In this document: positions 1 through 9,434 of the stretch, in pieces
Numbering within the stretch: position 1 is the first letter of the stretch
How the letters are laid out: every line of letters starts with the position of its first letter
Source: Meinhardsimonia xiamenensis
GTDB taxonomy: Bacteria; Pseudomonadota; Alphaproteobacteria; Rhodobacterales; Rhodobacteraceae
Direction: 5' to 3'
DNA: 64,000 bases
Assembly (NCBI RefSeq): GCF_900102905.1
Contig: NZ_FNFV01000002.1
Location: 541,933 to 605,932, forward strand
Notes under the pieces: generated by a model
Database searches by the model: none
Seen by the model: only the letters and a program-made list of their open reading frames with translations
Told to the model about the DNA's origin: nothing
Position numbers and translations under genes: made by a program

Positions 1-78
1 GGGGGCGGCGCGCGCCGCGGCTTGACCTCGCCCGCCCTTGGCCCCACTTTCCGGCCTGATCCGGAAGGCAGGAAAGCC

Positions 79-1374
79 GTGGCCGAGCAGACCCGCACCA
101 CCCCCTTCGCGCCCTATGAGTGGATGATCGCCTGGCGCTACCTGCGCGCGCGGCGCGCCGAAGGGGGCGTCAGCGTGATGACGTGGATCAGCCTCATCGG
201 CATCACGCTCGCGGTGTTTGCGCTGATTGCCACGCTGTCGGTGCGGGCGGGCTTTCGCGCCGAGTTCGTCGACACGATCCTTGGCGCCAACGCCCATGTC
301 ACCGTCTACTCCGAACTGAGGGTGGCGGAGGGCGGCCGCACCACCCGAACCATCGAGGAGTATGACGCCCTTGCCGCGCGTCTGGCCGAAGTGGAGGGCG
401 TCACCCGCACCGCGCCGCTCATCCGCGGGCAGGTGATGGCGAACCTGCGCTCGCGCAACGCCGGGGTCGAAGTGTTCGGCATCCGCCTCGATGACCTGCG
501 CGGCATCCCGCGCGTGGCCGGCGCGGAGGCGCAGGCCGAGGGCGATCTCGCCCGCTTCGAGGAGGGCATCGCCATCGGCTCTGGCGTGGCGCGCGAGCTT
601 GGCGCAAGGGTGGGGGACCGCATCCGCCTGATCTCGCCCAACGGCGTGCGCACGCCCCTGGGCACCAGCCCGCGGGTGAAGGCCTATGAGGTGGTCTACA
701 TCTTCACCGCCGGGCGCTATGACATCGACCGCACCCGCGTCTACATGCCCTTTGCCGAGGCGCAGAGCTTCTTCAACAAGGAGGGGGCGGCCGACGAGAT
801 CGAGGTGATGCTGGCCGAGCCCGAGCGGGTTGACGACTACACCCGCGCGCTCGCCGCCGCCGCCGGTCCCGGCTATCTGATCTGGACATGGCGCGACAGC
901 GCCGGTGCCTTTCTGCGCGCGCTCGATGTGGAGGACAACGTGATGTTCGTCATCATGTCCGTCCTCGTGCTGATCGCGGCGATGAACATCATCTCCGGCC
1001 TGATCATGCTGGTGAAGAACAAGGGCCGGGACATCGGCATCCTGCGTACCATCGGGCTCACCGAGGGCTCCGTGCTGCGGGTCTTCTTCCTGTGCGGCGC
1101 GCTCGTTGGTGTGGTCGGCACCATTGCGGGCGTGATCCTCGGCTGTCTCTTCGCCATCTACATCGACCCGATCTTCTCGGCGGTGAACTATCTCGCCGGC
1201 GGCGGGGTGTGGGATCCGTCCATTCGCGGCATCTACAACCTGCCGGCGAAGCTCCAGCTGGGGGACGTGATCTCGGCGGTGGCACTGTCGCTGGGGCTGA
1301 GCTTCATCGTCACCATCTTTCCCGCCCGCCGGGCGGCGCGAATGAACCCTGTCGAGGCGCTGCGCTATGAGTGA
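79..1374 (+). CDS. lolC: LolC/LolE-family lipoprotein-releasing ABC permease
   Basis: Inner-membrane subunit of the Lol machine, which extracts outer-membrane lipoproteins from the inner membrane and hands them to LolA. The 431-residue product has the family layout: a cytoplasmic N-terminus, a first membrane helix at about residues 36-58, a periplasmic MacB-like domain, three C-terminal helices (FtsX type) and the usual ending [10 protein letters not shown] chose the GTG at 79 because a purine-rich GGCAGGAAAG lies just upstream and the conserved part starts at [15 protein letters not shown]. An in-frame TTG at 22 would add 19 unlike residues. It overlaps lolD by 8 bases, so the two are translated together. 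Alphaproteobacteria often have a single LolC/E-type permease acting as a homodimer; which subunit this represents is not decided by the sequence. Confidence 0.9.
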   Translation: MAEQTRTTPFAPYEWMIAWRYLRARRAEGGVSVMTWISLIGITLAVFALIATLSVRAGFRAEFVDTILGANAHVTVYSELRVAEGGRTTRTIEEYDALAARLAEVEGVTRTAPLIRGQVMANLRSRNAGVEVFGIRLDDLRGIPRVAGAEAQAEGDLARFEEGIAIGSGVARELGARVGDRIRLISPNGVRTPLGTSPRVKAYEVVYIFTAGRYDIDRTRVYMPFAEAQSFFNKEGAADEIEVMLAEPERVDDYTRALAAAAGPGYLIWTWRDSAGAFLRALDVEDNVMFVIMSVLVLIAAMNIISGLIMLVKNKGRDIGILRTIGLTEGSVLRVFFLCGALVGVVGTIAGVILGCLFAIYIDPIFSAVNYLAGGGVWDPSIRGIYNLPAKLQLGDVISAVALSLGLSFIVTIFPARRAARMNPVEALRYE

Positions 1375-2053
1375 GGCGGCGCTGAGGCTCTCGGGCATCG
1401 AGAAGGGTTACCTGCGCGGCACGCCGGGCGAGGTGATCGTGCTGCGCGGCGCCGATCTGGAGGTGGCGCCGGGCGAGGCGGTGGCGCTGGTCGCCCCATC
1501 GGGGGCGGGCAAGTCCACGCTTCTGCACATCGCCGGGCTTCTCGACACGCCGGATGCGGGCGAGGTGGTGATCGGCGGCGAGGCGATGCAGAGCCGCTCC
1601 GACCGCCGGCGCACCATCGCGCGCCGCCGCGAGGTGGGGTTCATATACCAGTTCCACCACCTCCTGCCCGAGTTCACTGCGCTCGAGAACATCGTGCTGC
1701 CGCAGCTCGCCAATGGCGTGGCGCCGAAGGCGGCGGGCGAGCGGGCGCGCGCGCTTCTCGCCCGGGTGGGGCTCGCCGCGCGCGCCGATCACCGACCGGC
1801 GGCGCTTTCGGGCGGCGAGCAGCAGCGGGTGGCCTTCTGCCGGGCGCTCGCCAACGCGCCGCGGCTGCTTCTCGCCGACGAGCCCACCGGCAACCTCGAC
1901 CCCGACACCTCCGAGCGGGTCTTTGCCGTGCTGATGGAGCTCGTGCGCGAGACGGGGCTTGCCGCGCTCATCGCCACCCACAACCTTGATCTCGCCGCGC
2001 GGATGGACCGCACCGTGCGCCTCGATCACGGCCGGGTGGTGGAGGCGGCTTGA
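1367..2053 (+). CDS. lolD: Lipoprotein-releasing system ATP-binding protein LolD
   Basis: ATPase subunit that powers lipoprotein release by the LolC/E permease. The 228-residue product has all ABC motifs in order: Walker [12 protein letters not shown] at about residue 45, Q-loop [16 protein letters not shown], signature [15 protein letters not shown], Walker [13 protein letters not shown] and the H-loop in ATHNLD. Length and the EPTGNLD sequence are typical of the LolD/MacB/FtsE subfamily. Its start lies inside the 3' end of the permease gene, which gives tight stoichiometry. Assignment rests on family motifs and the partner permease. Confidence 0.93.
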   Translation: MSEAALRLSGIEKGYLRGTPGEVIVLRGADLEVAPGEAVALVAPSGAGKSTLLHIAGLLDTPDAGEVVIGGEAMQSRSDRRRTIARRREVGFIYQFHHLLPEFTALENIVLPQLANGVAPKAAGERARALLARVGLAARADHRPAALSGGEQQRVAFCRALANAPRLLLADEPTGNLDPDTSERVFAVLMELVRETGLAALIATHNLDLAARMDRTVRLDHGRVVEAA

Positions 2054-2119
2054 TCTCGGTCAACGCGCCCGTCGTTGTGGCGGTAATGATGGAGACAGGC
2101 GAGCTGTCAGGAGAAGGCA

Positions 2120-2566
2120 ATGCCCGATCTGGCGAGGATTCTGGCGGCAGGAGCTGCCGCGGCGCTCTGGGTGGCGACGCTGGCGCAGCCGCAGGCCGCG
2201 CGCGGCGCGGAGGATGAGGCCGCGCGGCTTGAGCGGGGGCACGCGCTCTTCCTCAACCATTGCGCCGCCTGCCACGGCGAGAGCGCGCGCGGCGACGGCC
2301 CGCTTGCGCCGCTTCTCAACGTCCCCGTGGCCGACCTGACGCGCATCGCCGCGCGGCGCGGTGGTGAGTTTCCGCTGGTCGAGGTGGTCCGCATCATCGA
2401 CGGGCGCGCCGAGCTGCGCGGGCATGGCGGGCCGATGCTCGTCTACGGACAGATCCTGGGCGGGGGGAGCGCGGTTCTCGACACGCCGGAGGACGGCGTT
2501 TTGCAGACCCGCGGTGATATCCTTGACATCGCCCTGTGGCTGAAATCGATCCAGGAGCGTGAGTGA
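2120..2566 (+). CDS. Small periplasmic c-type cytochrome
   Basis: 148-residue protein with an N-terminal signal sequence (hydrophobic stretch about residues 5-27, likely cleaved after QAARGA) and one haem-binding CAACH motif at about residue 50. The following GESARGDGPLAP matches the loop of class I cytochromes c. A Met that could be the sixth ligand lies in the GPMLVYGQ region. It probably carries electrons in the periplasm, but the partner is unknown. It follows lolD by 66 bases, with AGGAGAAG before the ATG, and may be read from the same promoter. Nothing nearby names a redox partner; an oxidase-linked or peroxide-reducing role is only a guess. Confidence 0.85.
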   Translation: MPDLARILAAGAAAALWVATLAQPQAARGAEDEAARLERGHALFLNHCAACHGESARGDGPLAPLLNVPVADLTRIAARRGGEFPLVEVVRIIDGRAELRGHGGPMLVYGQILGGGSAVLDTPEDGVLQTRGDILDIALWLKSIQERE

Positions 2567-2705
2567 CGGCCTACCCCGGGGCGCGACGCGGCCGGCGCTG
2601 AGGCGGTGTCTGGCGGGCGGGCCGGGCATGGCCGACGGCCTTGCTTGCGCGCGCAGCGCCTGATGTGGTGAAATGCCCCCAAGCAGATGAGGCACCGAGC
2701 AGACC

Positions 2706-4670
2706 ATGCCCGCAGACGATCTTCTTTCCTCCAATCCCGGCGCCGACGCCTACGACGCCTCCGCCATCGAGGTGCTCGAGGGGCTTGAGCCTGTGCGCAA
2801 GCGCCCGGGCATGTATATCGGCGGCACCGACGAGCGAGCGCTGCACCACCTTGTGGCCGAGGTACTTGACAACGCGATGGACGAGGCGGTGGCCGGCCAT
2901 GCCAGCCGCATCGAGGTGGAGCTGCACGCCGACGGGTCCGTCACCGTGCGCGACAACGGCCGGGGCATCCCGGTGGACCCGCACCCGAAGTTTCCCGACA
3001 AGTCGGCGCTCGAGGTGATCCTGTGCACGCTGCACGCGGGCGGCAAGTTCTCGGGCAAGGCCTATCAGACCTCGGGCGGCCTGCACGGGGTGGGGGTGAG
3101 CGTGGTCAACGCGCTCTCCGACCGGCTGCGCGTGGAGGTGGCGCGGGGCCGCGAGCTTTTCGCGCAGGAATTCTCGCGCGGCCTGCCCTTGGGGCCTGTG
3201 CAGGCGCTCGGCCCCGTGCCCAACCGACGCGGCACCACCGTTACCTTCCACCCCGATGCGGAGATCTTCGGCCACCACCGGCTGAAGCCCGCGCGGCTCT
3301 TCCGCATGGCGCGCTCCAAGGCCTATCTCTTCTCGGGCGTGGAGATTCGCTGGCGCTCGGAGATCGATGACGGCCAGACACCGCTTGAGGCGCGCTTTCA
3401 CTTCCCCGGCGGGCTTGCCGACTATCTGGCCGAGCAGCTCGACGGCGCCTCCACCTATTCCGAGCGCCCCTTCGCCGGCCGGGTCGATTTCGAGGAGCGT
3501 TTCGGCACGCCGGGCCGCGTGGAATGGGCGATCAACTGGACGCCCTCGCGCGATGGCTTCATCCACTCCTACTGCAACACCATTCCCACCCCTGAAGGCG
3601 GCACCCATGAGCAGGGCTTCTGGGCGGCGATCCTGAAGGGCATCCGCGCCTACGGCGAGCTTGCCGGCAACCGCAAGGCGGCGCAGATCACCCGCGAAGA
3701 TCTCGTCTCGGGCGGCTGCGCGCTTGTCTCCTGCTTCATCCGCGAGCCGGAATTCGTGGGCCAGACCAAGGACCGGCTGGCCACGGCCGAGGCGGCGAAG
3801 CTCGTGGAAGGCGCGGTGCGCGACCATTTCGACCACTGGCTGACGGCGGACCCGAAATCGGCCGGCGCCATTCTCGACTTTCTGGTGCTGCGCGCCGAGG
3901 AGCGGATGCGCCGCCGCGCCGAGAAGGAGACGGCGCGCAAGTCGGCCACGCGCAAGCTGCGCCTGCCGGGCAAGCTGGTGGACTGCACGGCAAACTCGCG
4001 CGAGGGCACCGAGATCTTCATCGTCGAGGGCGATTCGGCGGGCGGGTCGGCGAAGATGGCGCGCGACCGGCGCACCCAGGCGCTGTTGCCGCTGAGGGGC
4101 AAGATCCTCAACGTTCTCGGCGCGGCTTCCTCGAAGCTTGGCCAGAACCAGGAGATTGCCGATCTTTGCCAGGCGCTTGGCGTGGGCATGGGCACGAAGT
4201 TCAACATCGACGATCTGCGCTACGAGAAGGTCATCATCATGACCGACGCCGATGTGGACGGGGCGCACATCGCCTCGCTTCTGATGACCTTCTTCTTCAC
4301 CCAGATGCGCCCGCTCATCGACCGCGGCCACCTCTACCTCGCCTGCCCGCCGCTCTTCCGGCTCACCCAGGGGGCCAAGCGCGTCTACGCGCTCGACGAG
4401 GCCGAGCGCGATGCCTGGCTTGCCAGGGGGCTCGGCGGCAAGGGCAAGATCGAGGTCTCGCGCTTCAAGGGGCTTGGCGAGATGGACGCCAAGGATCTCA
4501 AGGAGACGACGATGGACCCGTCCAGCCGCCGGCTGATCCGCGTGACCATCGACGAGGACGCGCCGGGCGAGACGAGCGACCTTGTCGAGCGGCTCATGGG
4601 CAAGAAGCCCGAGCTGCGCTTCCAGTACATCCAGGAGAACGCGCGTTTCGTGGAGGAGCTGGACGTCTAG
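2706..4670 (+). CDS. parE: DNA topoisomerase IV subunit B
   Basis: ATPase subunit of topoisomerase IV, which unlinks daughter chromosomes together with ParC. The 654-residue product contains the GHKL ATPase (DNAMDEA; DNGRGIP; GGLHGVGVSVVNALS), the transducer domain, and the TOPRIM domain with IVEGDSAGGSAKMARDR (Glu near residue 441) and the metal-binding DADVDGAH (near 514-519). The C-terminal RFKGLGEMDAKDL matches type IIA subunit B. Length fits ParE rather than the longer GyrB (about 800 residues). The ATG at 2706 precedes the conserved ATPase start. The gene converges on a small gene at 4772-5029. Confidence 0.93.
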   Translation: MPADDLLSSNPGADAYDASAIEVLEGLEPVRKRPGMYIGGTDERALHHLVAEVLDNAMDEAVAGHASRIEVELHADGSVTVRDNGRGIPVDPHPKFPDKSALEVILCTLHAGGKFSGKAYQTSGGLHGVGVSVVNALSDRLRVEVARGRELFAQEFSRGLPLGPVQALGPVPNRRGTTVTFHPDAEIFGHHRLKPARLFRMARSKAYLFSGVEIRWRSEIDDGQTPLEARFHFPGGLADYLAEQLDGASTYSERPFAGRVDFEERFGTPGRVEWAINWTPSRDGFIHSYCNTIPTPEGGTHEQGFWAAILKGIRAYGELAGNRKAAQITREDLVSGGCALVSCFIREPEFVGQTKDRLATAEAAKLVEGAVRDHFDHWLTADPKSAGAILDFLVLRAEERMRRRAEKETARKSATRKLRLPGKLVDCTANSREGTEIFIVEGDSAGGSAKMARDRRTQALLPLRGKILNVLGAASSKLGQNQEIADLCQALGVGMGTKFNIDDLRYEKVIIMTDADVDGAHIASLLMTFFFTQMRPLIDRGHLYLACPPLFRLTQGAKRVYALDEAERDAWLARGLGGKGKIEVSRFKGLGEMDAKDLKETTMDPSSRRLIRVTIDEDAPGETSDLVERLMGKKPELRFQYIQENARFVEELDV

Positions 4671-4744
4671 CCCGCACCGCCGACTGCAGGCGAGACGTCC
4701 GACCGGCGCCGGGCCCTGCAACCGGGCCGATGCTTGGCACCATT

Positions 4745-4771
4745 ACGCGCGGCGGCGCCGGAGCCGCGCGT
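4745..4771 (-). terminator. GC-rich stem-loop after the DUF6455-like gene
   Basis: Perfect 9-base inverted repeat (ACGCGCGGC at 4745-4753 and GCCGCGCGT at 4763-4771) with a 9-base loop, directly abutting the stop codon of the minus-strand gene. It lies between that gene and convergent parE, so it may stop transcription from both sides. No clear T run follows, so factor-independent termination is uncertain. Confidence 0.5.
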
Positions 4772-5029
4772 TCAGGAGTCCCTGGCACGCTCCAGGAATG
4801 TGCGGTTGAGGCAGTAGTCGGGCGCCTCTTCCGCGCCGGCGGCATGTTCGTCCAGCCAGTCCATGCAGCTGCCCACGGCCCGGCAGCGGCTGCAGGTCAG
4901 CACCATGGTGCGGATCGCCGTCTCGGGGATGCGCCCTTCAACTGCGGCCTGAACCACATCGGCGCCCACCGTCTCGGCCATGCGCATCGAAAGCCCGGCG
5001 TGACGGTCGAGAATTGACATCAGTGACAT
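4772..5029 (-). CDS. DUF6455-like small cysteine-rich protein
   Basis: 85-residue soluble protein. The N-terminal half is helical (SILDRHAGLSMRMAETVG), and the C-terminal half has the cysteine pattern TCSRCRAVGSC, ending APDYCLNR. This layout matches, from memory, the DUF6455 proteins of Rhodobacterales, whose function I do not know. Four spaced cysteines suggest metal or cluster binding. The ATG at 5029 is chosen because GGAGGG lies 6 bases upstream and the conserved part begins there; the frame stays open further upstream but runs through the promoter. An FNR-type box about 60 bases upstream suggests control by oxygen. Confidence 0.75.
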   Translation of the reverse strand: MSLMSILDRHAGLSMRMAETVGADVVQAAVEGRIPETAIRTMVLTCSRCRAVGSCMDWLDEHAAGAEEAPDYCLNRTFLERARDS

Positions 5030-5040
5030 GGCAAACCCTC

Positions 5041-5056
5041 CATTGCATTTGCAATG
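5041..5056. promoter_or_regulatory. Perfect palindrome in the leader of the DUF6455-like gene
   Basis: CATTGCA and TGCAATG face each other around two T residues, giving a 16-base palindrome about 12 bases upstream of the minus-strand start codon. It could be an operator overlapping the transcription start, or a small hairpin next to the ribosome-binding site. No regulator is assigned. Confidence 0.45.
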
Positions 5057-5081
5057 AAACCCGAAATCGGGCCGGATTTGC

Positions 5082-5095
5082 TTGATCCATGTCAA
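5082..5095. promoter_or_regulatory. FNR/FnrL-type binding site
   Basis: TTGATCCATGTCAA matches the FNR/FnrL consensus TTGAT-N4-ATCAA at nine of ten specified bases, and reads TTGAC-N4-ATCAA on the other strand. Its centre is about 60 bases upstream of the start codon at 5029. If FNR sits at the usual -41.5 position, transcription would begin near 5047. This predicts anaerobic or low-oxygen activation of the small cysteine-rich gene. Confidence 0.65.
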
Positions 5096-5156
5096 ATGGC
5101 GTGGCGATTGCGCTTGGGGCGCACGGCGCACCGGCGCAGGCCGTCTTCGGCCCGGT

Positions 5157-6116
5157 TTATCGGCTCCCAGGCCCGTGCACGGCTTTCCGCGCGGCGACGT
5201 GGGCCGCGACGAGCTCCTCGTAAAGGCGCGCAAGGCGGCTTGTAAGGGGCCCGGCGCCCTCGCCCTTGCCGATCGGCTTGCCGTCAATGGCGGCAACGGG
5301 GGTGATGCCGCCGAAACTGCCGGTCAGAAAAGCCTCTTCGGCGCCGTAGGTCTCGTAGAGCGAGAAGTTCTTCTGGAACACGGGAATGCCGTTTTTCCGC
5401 GCCAGTTCGATCACCTTGGCGCGGGTGATGCCGTTCATGCAGTAGTCGCCGGTCGAGGTCCACAGTTCGCCCCGCCGGACGATGAAGAAGTTGCAGGCGT
5501 TGGTGGTGTTCACGAAACCGTGCGGGTCAAGCATCAGCGCCTCGTCGGCGCCCGCGGCCTCGGCCTGCAGGCAGGCGATGACGCAGTTGAGCTTGGAGTG
5601 GCTGTTGAGCTTGGGATCCTGCGAATTCGGCAACCCTCGCACTTGGGGCACCGTCGCCAGCCGCACCCCGCGCGCCTTGACCGCCGCCGAGGGGCGCGAG
5701 TGCTCGACGATCGCCACGATGGTCGGCCCCCAGCGCGAGAGCGAGGGGTGCTGAAAGGGCTTGGCCTTGCGCCCCCTCGTGATCATCAGCCGTGCGTGGG
5801 CGTCGGTGACCATGCCGTTGGCCGCGGCTGTCTCGTCGAGGATCGCGCGAAGTTCCTCGCGGGTCTTGCCGATGTCGATGGAGACCGCACGGCAGGCGTC
5901 AAAGAGCCGGTCCATGTGCTCGTCGAAGAACACCCAGACGCCATCATGCAGCCGCATCCCCTCCCACATGCCGTCGCCCAGCATGAAGCCGGAATCATAG
6001 ACCGACACCACGGCCTTATCCTTGGGCACGAGGCGGCCGTTGACGTGAATGAGGATATGGTCGTTGCGCGGGTCGTGCTCCGCGTCATGGGTGGTGGGGC
6101 GGTGGGTGTCGGTCAT
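5157..6116 (-). CDS. Class IV PLP-dependent aminotransferase (D-amino acid / branched-chain type)
   Basis: 319-residue fold-type IV aminotransferase. The N-terminal [20 protein letters not shown] and [11 protein letters not shown] match the family. The PLP lysine is probably in [11 protein letters not shown], and the cofactor-binding [14 protein letters not shown] and [11 protein letters not shown] segments follow. Members include D-alanine aminotransferase, branched-chain aminotransferase and aminodeoxychorismate lyase. The N-terminal resemblance is nearer to the first two, but substrate cannot be fixed by eye. A GAGAGGAGACGCC element precedes the ATG at 6116. It is divergent from the iorA-like gene and monocistronic. 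Confidence 0.85.
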   Translation of the reverse strand: MTDTHRPTTHDAEHDPRNDHILIHVNGRLVPKDKAVVSVYDSGFMLGDGMWEGMRLHDGVWVFFDEHMDRLFDACRAVSIDIGKTREELRAILDETAAANGMVTDAHARLMITRGRKAKPFQHPSLSRWGPTIVAIVEHSRPSAAVKARGVRLATVPQVRGLPNSQDPKLNSHSKLNCVIACLQAEAAGADEALMLDPHGFVNTTNACNFFIVRRGELWTSTGDYCMNGITRAKVIELARKNGIPVFQKNFSLYETYGAEEAFLTGSFGGITPVAAIDGKPIGKGEGAGPLTSRLARLYEELVAAHVAARKAVHGPGSR

Positions 6117-6302
6117 GGCGTCTCCTCTCGCACGGCGCCATCTGGCCGCCTGCGCCCCCGGTTGGCAAGGGGGCGCGGCGCATGGGCCCGCCCGGGCCGG
6201 CCCGGGCCATGTGACGCGACGTTTGCCCGCGCGGCATCGATCCCGCGCTTTTTCCCTGGCCGAAGTGGGCTAAGCTGCCAGCAGCCTGTTCAGGATGTCG
6301 CG

Positions 6303-6770
6303 ATGAAGGTCAGATTCTCGGTCAATGGCGCCGTGCGCGAGGTGGAGACCGCCCCGGACATGCCACTTCTGTGGATCCTGCGGGATCATCTCGGGCTCAC
6401 GGGCACCAAGTATGGCTGCGGTGTCGCCGCCTGCGGGGCCTGCACCGTGCATCTTGATGGCGCGGCGGTGCGCTCCTGCCAGGTCACGGCGGACGCACTC
6501 GAGGGGGCGGAGGTCGTCACCATCGAAGGGCTCGGCACGCCCGAGGCGCCGCATCCGGTCCAGGCGGCATGGATCGCGGCGCAGGTGGCGCAATGCGGCT
6601 ATTGCCAGTCGGGGCAGATCATGCAGGCCGCCGCGCTGCTGGCCGAAAATCCCGCCCCGAGCGATGCCGAGATCGACGCCGCGCTCGCCGGCAATCTCTG
6701 CCGCTGCGGCACCTATCCGCGCATCCGCGCCGCAGTGCGCAGGGCGGCGCAGGCCATGCGGGAGGGCTGA
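6303..6770 (+). CDS. iorA: (2Fe-2S) subunit of a molybdenum hydroxylase, isoquinoline 1-oxidoreductase alpha type
   Basis: 155-residue electron-transfer subunit with two [2Fe-2S] clusters: a plant-ferredoxin-like N-terminal cluster ([17 protein letters not shown], with a later Cys in SCQV) and a C-terminal helical cluster (CGYCQSGQ and [11 protein letters not shown]). This is the small subunit of the xanthine oxidase family. With the adjacent large subunit it makes a two-subunit enzyme without a FAD subunit, as in isoquinoline 1-oxidoreductase and some aldehyde dehydrogenases that pass electrons to a cytochrome. The ATG at 6303 begins the conserved KVRFSVNG strand; upstream in-frame sequence belongs to the opposite-strand aminotransferase. 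Only 3 bases separate it from its partner. Confidence 0.88.
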   Translation: MKVRFSVNGAVREVETAPDMPLLWILRDHLGLTGTKYGCGVAACGACTVHLDGAAVRSCQVTADALEGAEVVTIEGLGTPEAPHPVQAAWIAAQVAQCGYCQSGQIMQAAALLAENPAPSDAEIDAALAGNLCRCGTYPRIRAAVRRAAQAMREG

Positions 6771-6773
6771 ACG

Positions 6774-9014
6774 ATGGGAACGCTGCGCCGGCTGACCCGC
6801 CGCTCCGTCCTCATCGGCTCGCTCGCCGTCGGTGGCGGCGTCGCCTTCGGAAGCTGGGCGGTAAGCAGGCCTGCCGAAAATCCGCTCGAGGAGTTCGCCG
6901 GTGCGGATGGGGCCGCCTTCAACCCGTGGGTTCTGGTGACGCCCGACGAGATTCGGCTCATCACCCCGCACGCGGATTTCGGGCAGGGGGCGGCGCAGAT
7001 GCAGGCGATGCTGATCGCCGAAGAGATGGATCTCGAGCCGGGCCAGTTCAGCATCGATTTCGGGCAGCCAGCGAAGGCCTACTGGAATACCGCGCTGGCC
7101 GAGGAGGGCGTGCCGTTCATGTCCACCGACGAGAGCCTTCCGGCGGAGGCGATGCGCGCGCTGATGGGCGCGGCGGCCAAGCTGATGGGGCTGCAGATCA
7201 CCGGCGGCTCGACGGCCGTACCCGACAGTTTCGACAAGCTTCGCCGCGCCGGGGCCGTGGCGCGCGAGACGCTCAAGCGGGCCGCGGCGGCACGCCACGG
7301 CGTGCACCCGGACGATCTGCGCACCGGCGCGGGCGCGGTCATCCTGCCCGACGGCGCGCGCGTGCCCTACACCGCGCTTGCCGCCGATGCGGCGAAGATC
7401 ACGCCGGTGACGGATGTCCCCCTGCGCCCGCCCGCGCAGTGGCGGCTGATCGGAAAGCCGCAGCCCCGTCTCGACATGGTCGCCAAATGCACCGGAACCC
7501 AGCGCTACGGGATCGACGTGAGCCTGCCCGGCATGATCCATGCGGCGGTGCGCATGAACCCGCGCAAGGGCGGGGCGCTGAAGGGCTTCGACCCCGCGCC
7601 GGCCCTGGCCATGCCGGGCGTGTCGGATGTCATCGAGCTGCCGGGCGGCATTGCCGCGCTCGCCACCGACACCTGGACGGCGATGCGCGCGGCGGAGGCG
7701 GTGATCTGCGAATGGGGCGCGGCGCCCTATCCGCCCGAGCAGGCGGGCCATTGGGAGGTGCTGGCGGGCTCCTTCACCGAAGACCGCCTGGACCGGGTCT
7801 GGCGCGATGAGGGCGAGGTGGAGGCGGCGCTTGCGGATGGCGCGGTGATTTCGGCCGAGTACCGTTCGCCTTACGTCGCGCACGCCCCGCTCGAGCCCCT
7901 GAACGCGACCGTCCTCGTGACGGAAGAGGCCGTGGAGGTGTGGACCGGGCACCAGATTCCGCGGATGCTGCAGCGGCACGTGGCGGCGATCACCGGGCAC
8001 GGGCCCGAACAGGTGATCCTGCACAACCAGTTCATCGGCGGCAGTTTCGGGCACCGGCTCGAATTCGAATTCGTGCGCCAGGCGGCGATGATTGCGGCGC
8101 GCAAACCGGGCACGCCGATCAAGCTCACCTATTCGCGCGAGGAGGATTTCGCCCAGGACTTTCCGCGCCACATCGCCATGGGGCGGGGGAGGGGTGTGGT
8201 GCGCGAGGGACGCGTGGAGGCGCTCGACCTCGCCATCGCCGCGCCTTCGGTGACCGCCTCGCAGATGGGGCGGGCCGGCCTTGCGGTGCCCGGCCCCGAC
8301 GCGCAGATCGTCGCCGGAGCCTGGAACAACCCGTATGACATTCCCAACTTCCGTGTGCGCGGCTATCGCGCGCCCGAGCTTGCGCCGGTTTCCTCCTGGC
8401 GGTCCGTGGGCGCGGCCGGGGCGGGCTTCTTCTTCGACTGCTTTCTTGACGAGCTCATCCACGCCGCCGGTGCCGACCCGATGGCCGAGCGCATCCGCCT
8501 GATGCGGCCCGGCCCGGCCCGGAAGGTGCTCGAGGCGGTGGCCCAGCTGTCGAACTGGGGAGAGAGCCTCTCACCCGGGGTTGGCCGCGGCGTGGCCTTC
8601 GTGGAGAGTTTCGGCGTGCCGGTGGCCGAGGTCGTCGAGGTCAAGGATACCCCCGACGGCATCCGCATCAGTCGCGTCTGGGTGGCGGCCGATGTAGGCC
8701 GCGTGGTTGATCCCGGCAATATCGAGAACCTCATCCAGGGCGGGGTTGTCTTCGGCCTCGGCCACGCCATGAACGCGGAGATCACCTATTCCGACGGCAT
8801 GGCCGAGCAGCGGAACTACCACGATCATGAAGCCATGCGGCTGAACCAGTGCCCGGAGATCTTCGTGCGCGTGCTCGAGGGGCAGGGCAGGGTCCGCGGC
8901 ATCGGCGAGCCGCCGGTGCCCCCGGCCGCGCCTGCGCTGGCCAATGCCATCTTCGCGGCCACGGGCAAGCGCATCCGCGAATTGCCGCTGGGCCGGCACG
9001 TGACGTTCGTCTGA
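6774..9014 (+). CDS. iorB: Molybdopterin-binding subunit of a molybdenum hydroxylase, isoquinoline 1-oxidoreductase beta type
   Basis: 746-residue catalytic subunit of the xanthine dehydrogenase family. The N-terminus has a twin-arginine signal (TRRSVLIGSLAVGGG), so the complex is probably exported folded with its cofactor, the small subunit travelling with it. Later segments match the molybdopterin domains: GQGAAQMQAMLIAEEMDLEP, GGSFGHR, YRAPE, and near the C-terminus GIGEPPVPPAAPA, which carries the conserved catalytic Glu. The substrate is unknown; N-heterocycles or aldehydes are the usual ones. No xdhC-type maturation gene lies next to it. Confidence 0.88.
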   Translation: MGTLRRLTRRSVLIGSLAVGGGVAFGSWAVSRPAENPLEEFAGADGAAFNPWVLVTPDEIRLITPHADFGQGAAQMQAMLIAEEMDLEPGQFSIDFGQPAKAYWNTALAEEGVPFMSTDESLPAEAMRALMGAAAKLMGLQITGGSTAVPDSFDKLRRAGAVARETLKRAAAARHGVHPDDLRTGAGAVILPDGARVPYTALAADAAKITPVTDVPLRPPAQWRLIGKPQPRLDMVAKCTGTQRYGIDVSLPGMIHAAVRMNPRKGGALKGFDPAPALAMPGVSDVIELPGGIAALATDTWTAMRAAEAVICEWGAAPYPPEQAGHWEVLAGSFTEDRLDRVWRDEGEVEAALADGAVISAEYRSPYVAHAPLEPLNATVLVTEEAVEVWTGHQIPRMLQRHVAAITGHGPEQVILHNQFIGGSFGHRLEFEFVRQAAMIAARKPGTPIKLTYSREEDFAQDFPRHIAMGRGRGVVREGRVEALDLAIAAPSVTASQMGRAGLAVPGPDAQIVAGAWNNPYDIPNFRVRGYRAPELAPVSSWRSVGAAGAGFFFDCFLDELIHAAGADPMAERIRLMRPGPARKVLEAVAQLSNWGESLSPGVGRGVAFVESFGVPVAEVVEVKDTPDGIRISRVWVAADVGRVVDPGNIENLIQGGVVFGLGHAMNAEITYSDGMAEQRNYHDHEAMRLNQCPEIFVRVLEGQGRVRGIGEPPVPPAAPALANAIFAATGKRIRELPLGRHVTFV

Positions 9015-9031
9015 CCGGGGAGACGCCGACC

Positions 9032-9388
9032 ATGACCCGATCCCGCCGCCGCCTTCAGGCCGCCGCTGTGCTGATGTTCCTGGCCGCCGCGCTGCATCTG
9101 CCCCTCATCGTGCTCGCCTTCGAGCGCCTTGGCGTGCCGGCCGCTCTTTGGGGGCTTGTGCTTCTGGCCCTCGGCTGGGCGCTGATGGGCGGGCGCCGCC
9201 TCGTTGCCTGGGTCTCCTTCCTGACGCTTCTTGGCGCCATCGTCGTGGCAGCCGCGTGGGCCGGGGGCGGCAGCGGGCTCATTGCGAGCCTTGCAAGGGC
9301 GGTCCTCGTGCTCGAGGGGCTGGCGCTGGCGGTGCTCTTCGTCACGCTTTGGCGCGATCCCCCGCCGCGCGCCCGCCGCAGGGGCTGA
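9032..9388 (+). CDS. Small polytopic membrane protein
   Basis: 118-residue hydrophobic protein with about four predicted membrane helices (near residues 9-30, 36-52, 57-76 and 83-106), a basic N-terminus (MTRSRRRLQ) and a basic tail (PPRARRRG). No motif identifies a family. It starts 17 bases after the iorB-like gene, with GGGGAGACG upstream of the ATG, so it is probably co-transcribed. It may anchor or couple the exported molybdenum enzyme, but this is inference from position only. Confidence 0.65.
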   Translation: MTRSRRRLQAAAVLMFLAAALHLPLIVLAFERLGVPAALWGLVLLALGWALMGGRRLVAWVSFLTLLGAIVVAAAWAGGGSGLIASLARAVLVLEGLALAVLFVTLWRDPPPRARRRG

Positions 9389-9434
9389 CGCGCGCGGCGG
9401 GCCGGCGGCGGGGCGCCGCAGTACGGCGCGTCAG
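9385..9434. terminator. Inverted repeat embracing two convergent stop codons
   Basis: CTGACGCGC at 9385-9393 and GCGCGTCAG at 9426-9434 are exact inverted repeats. Each arm contains the stop codon of one convergent gene, and the sequence between is GC-rich. It could act as a bidirectional terminator, though no T run is present. Confidence 0.4.

Noticed and set aside
2571..4721. Very long open frame (716 codons) on the minus strand opposite parE
   Set aside because: Its product is Arg/Ala/His-rich with no domain, while the plus strand encodes a complete ParE. It is a by-product of high GC.
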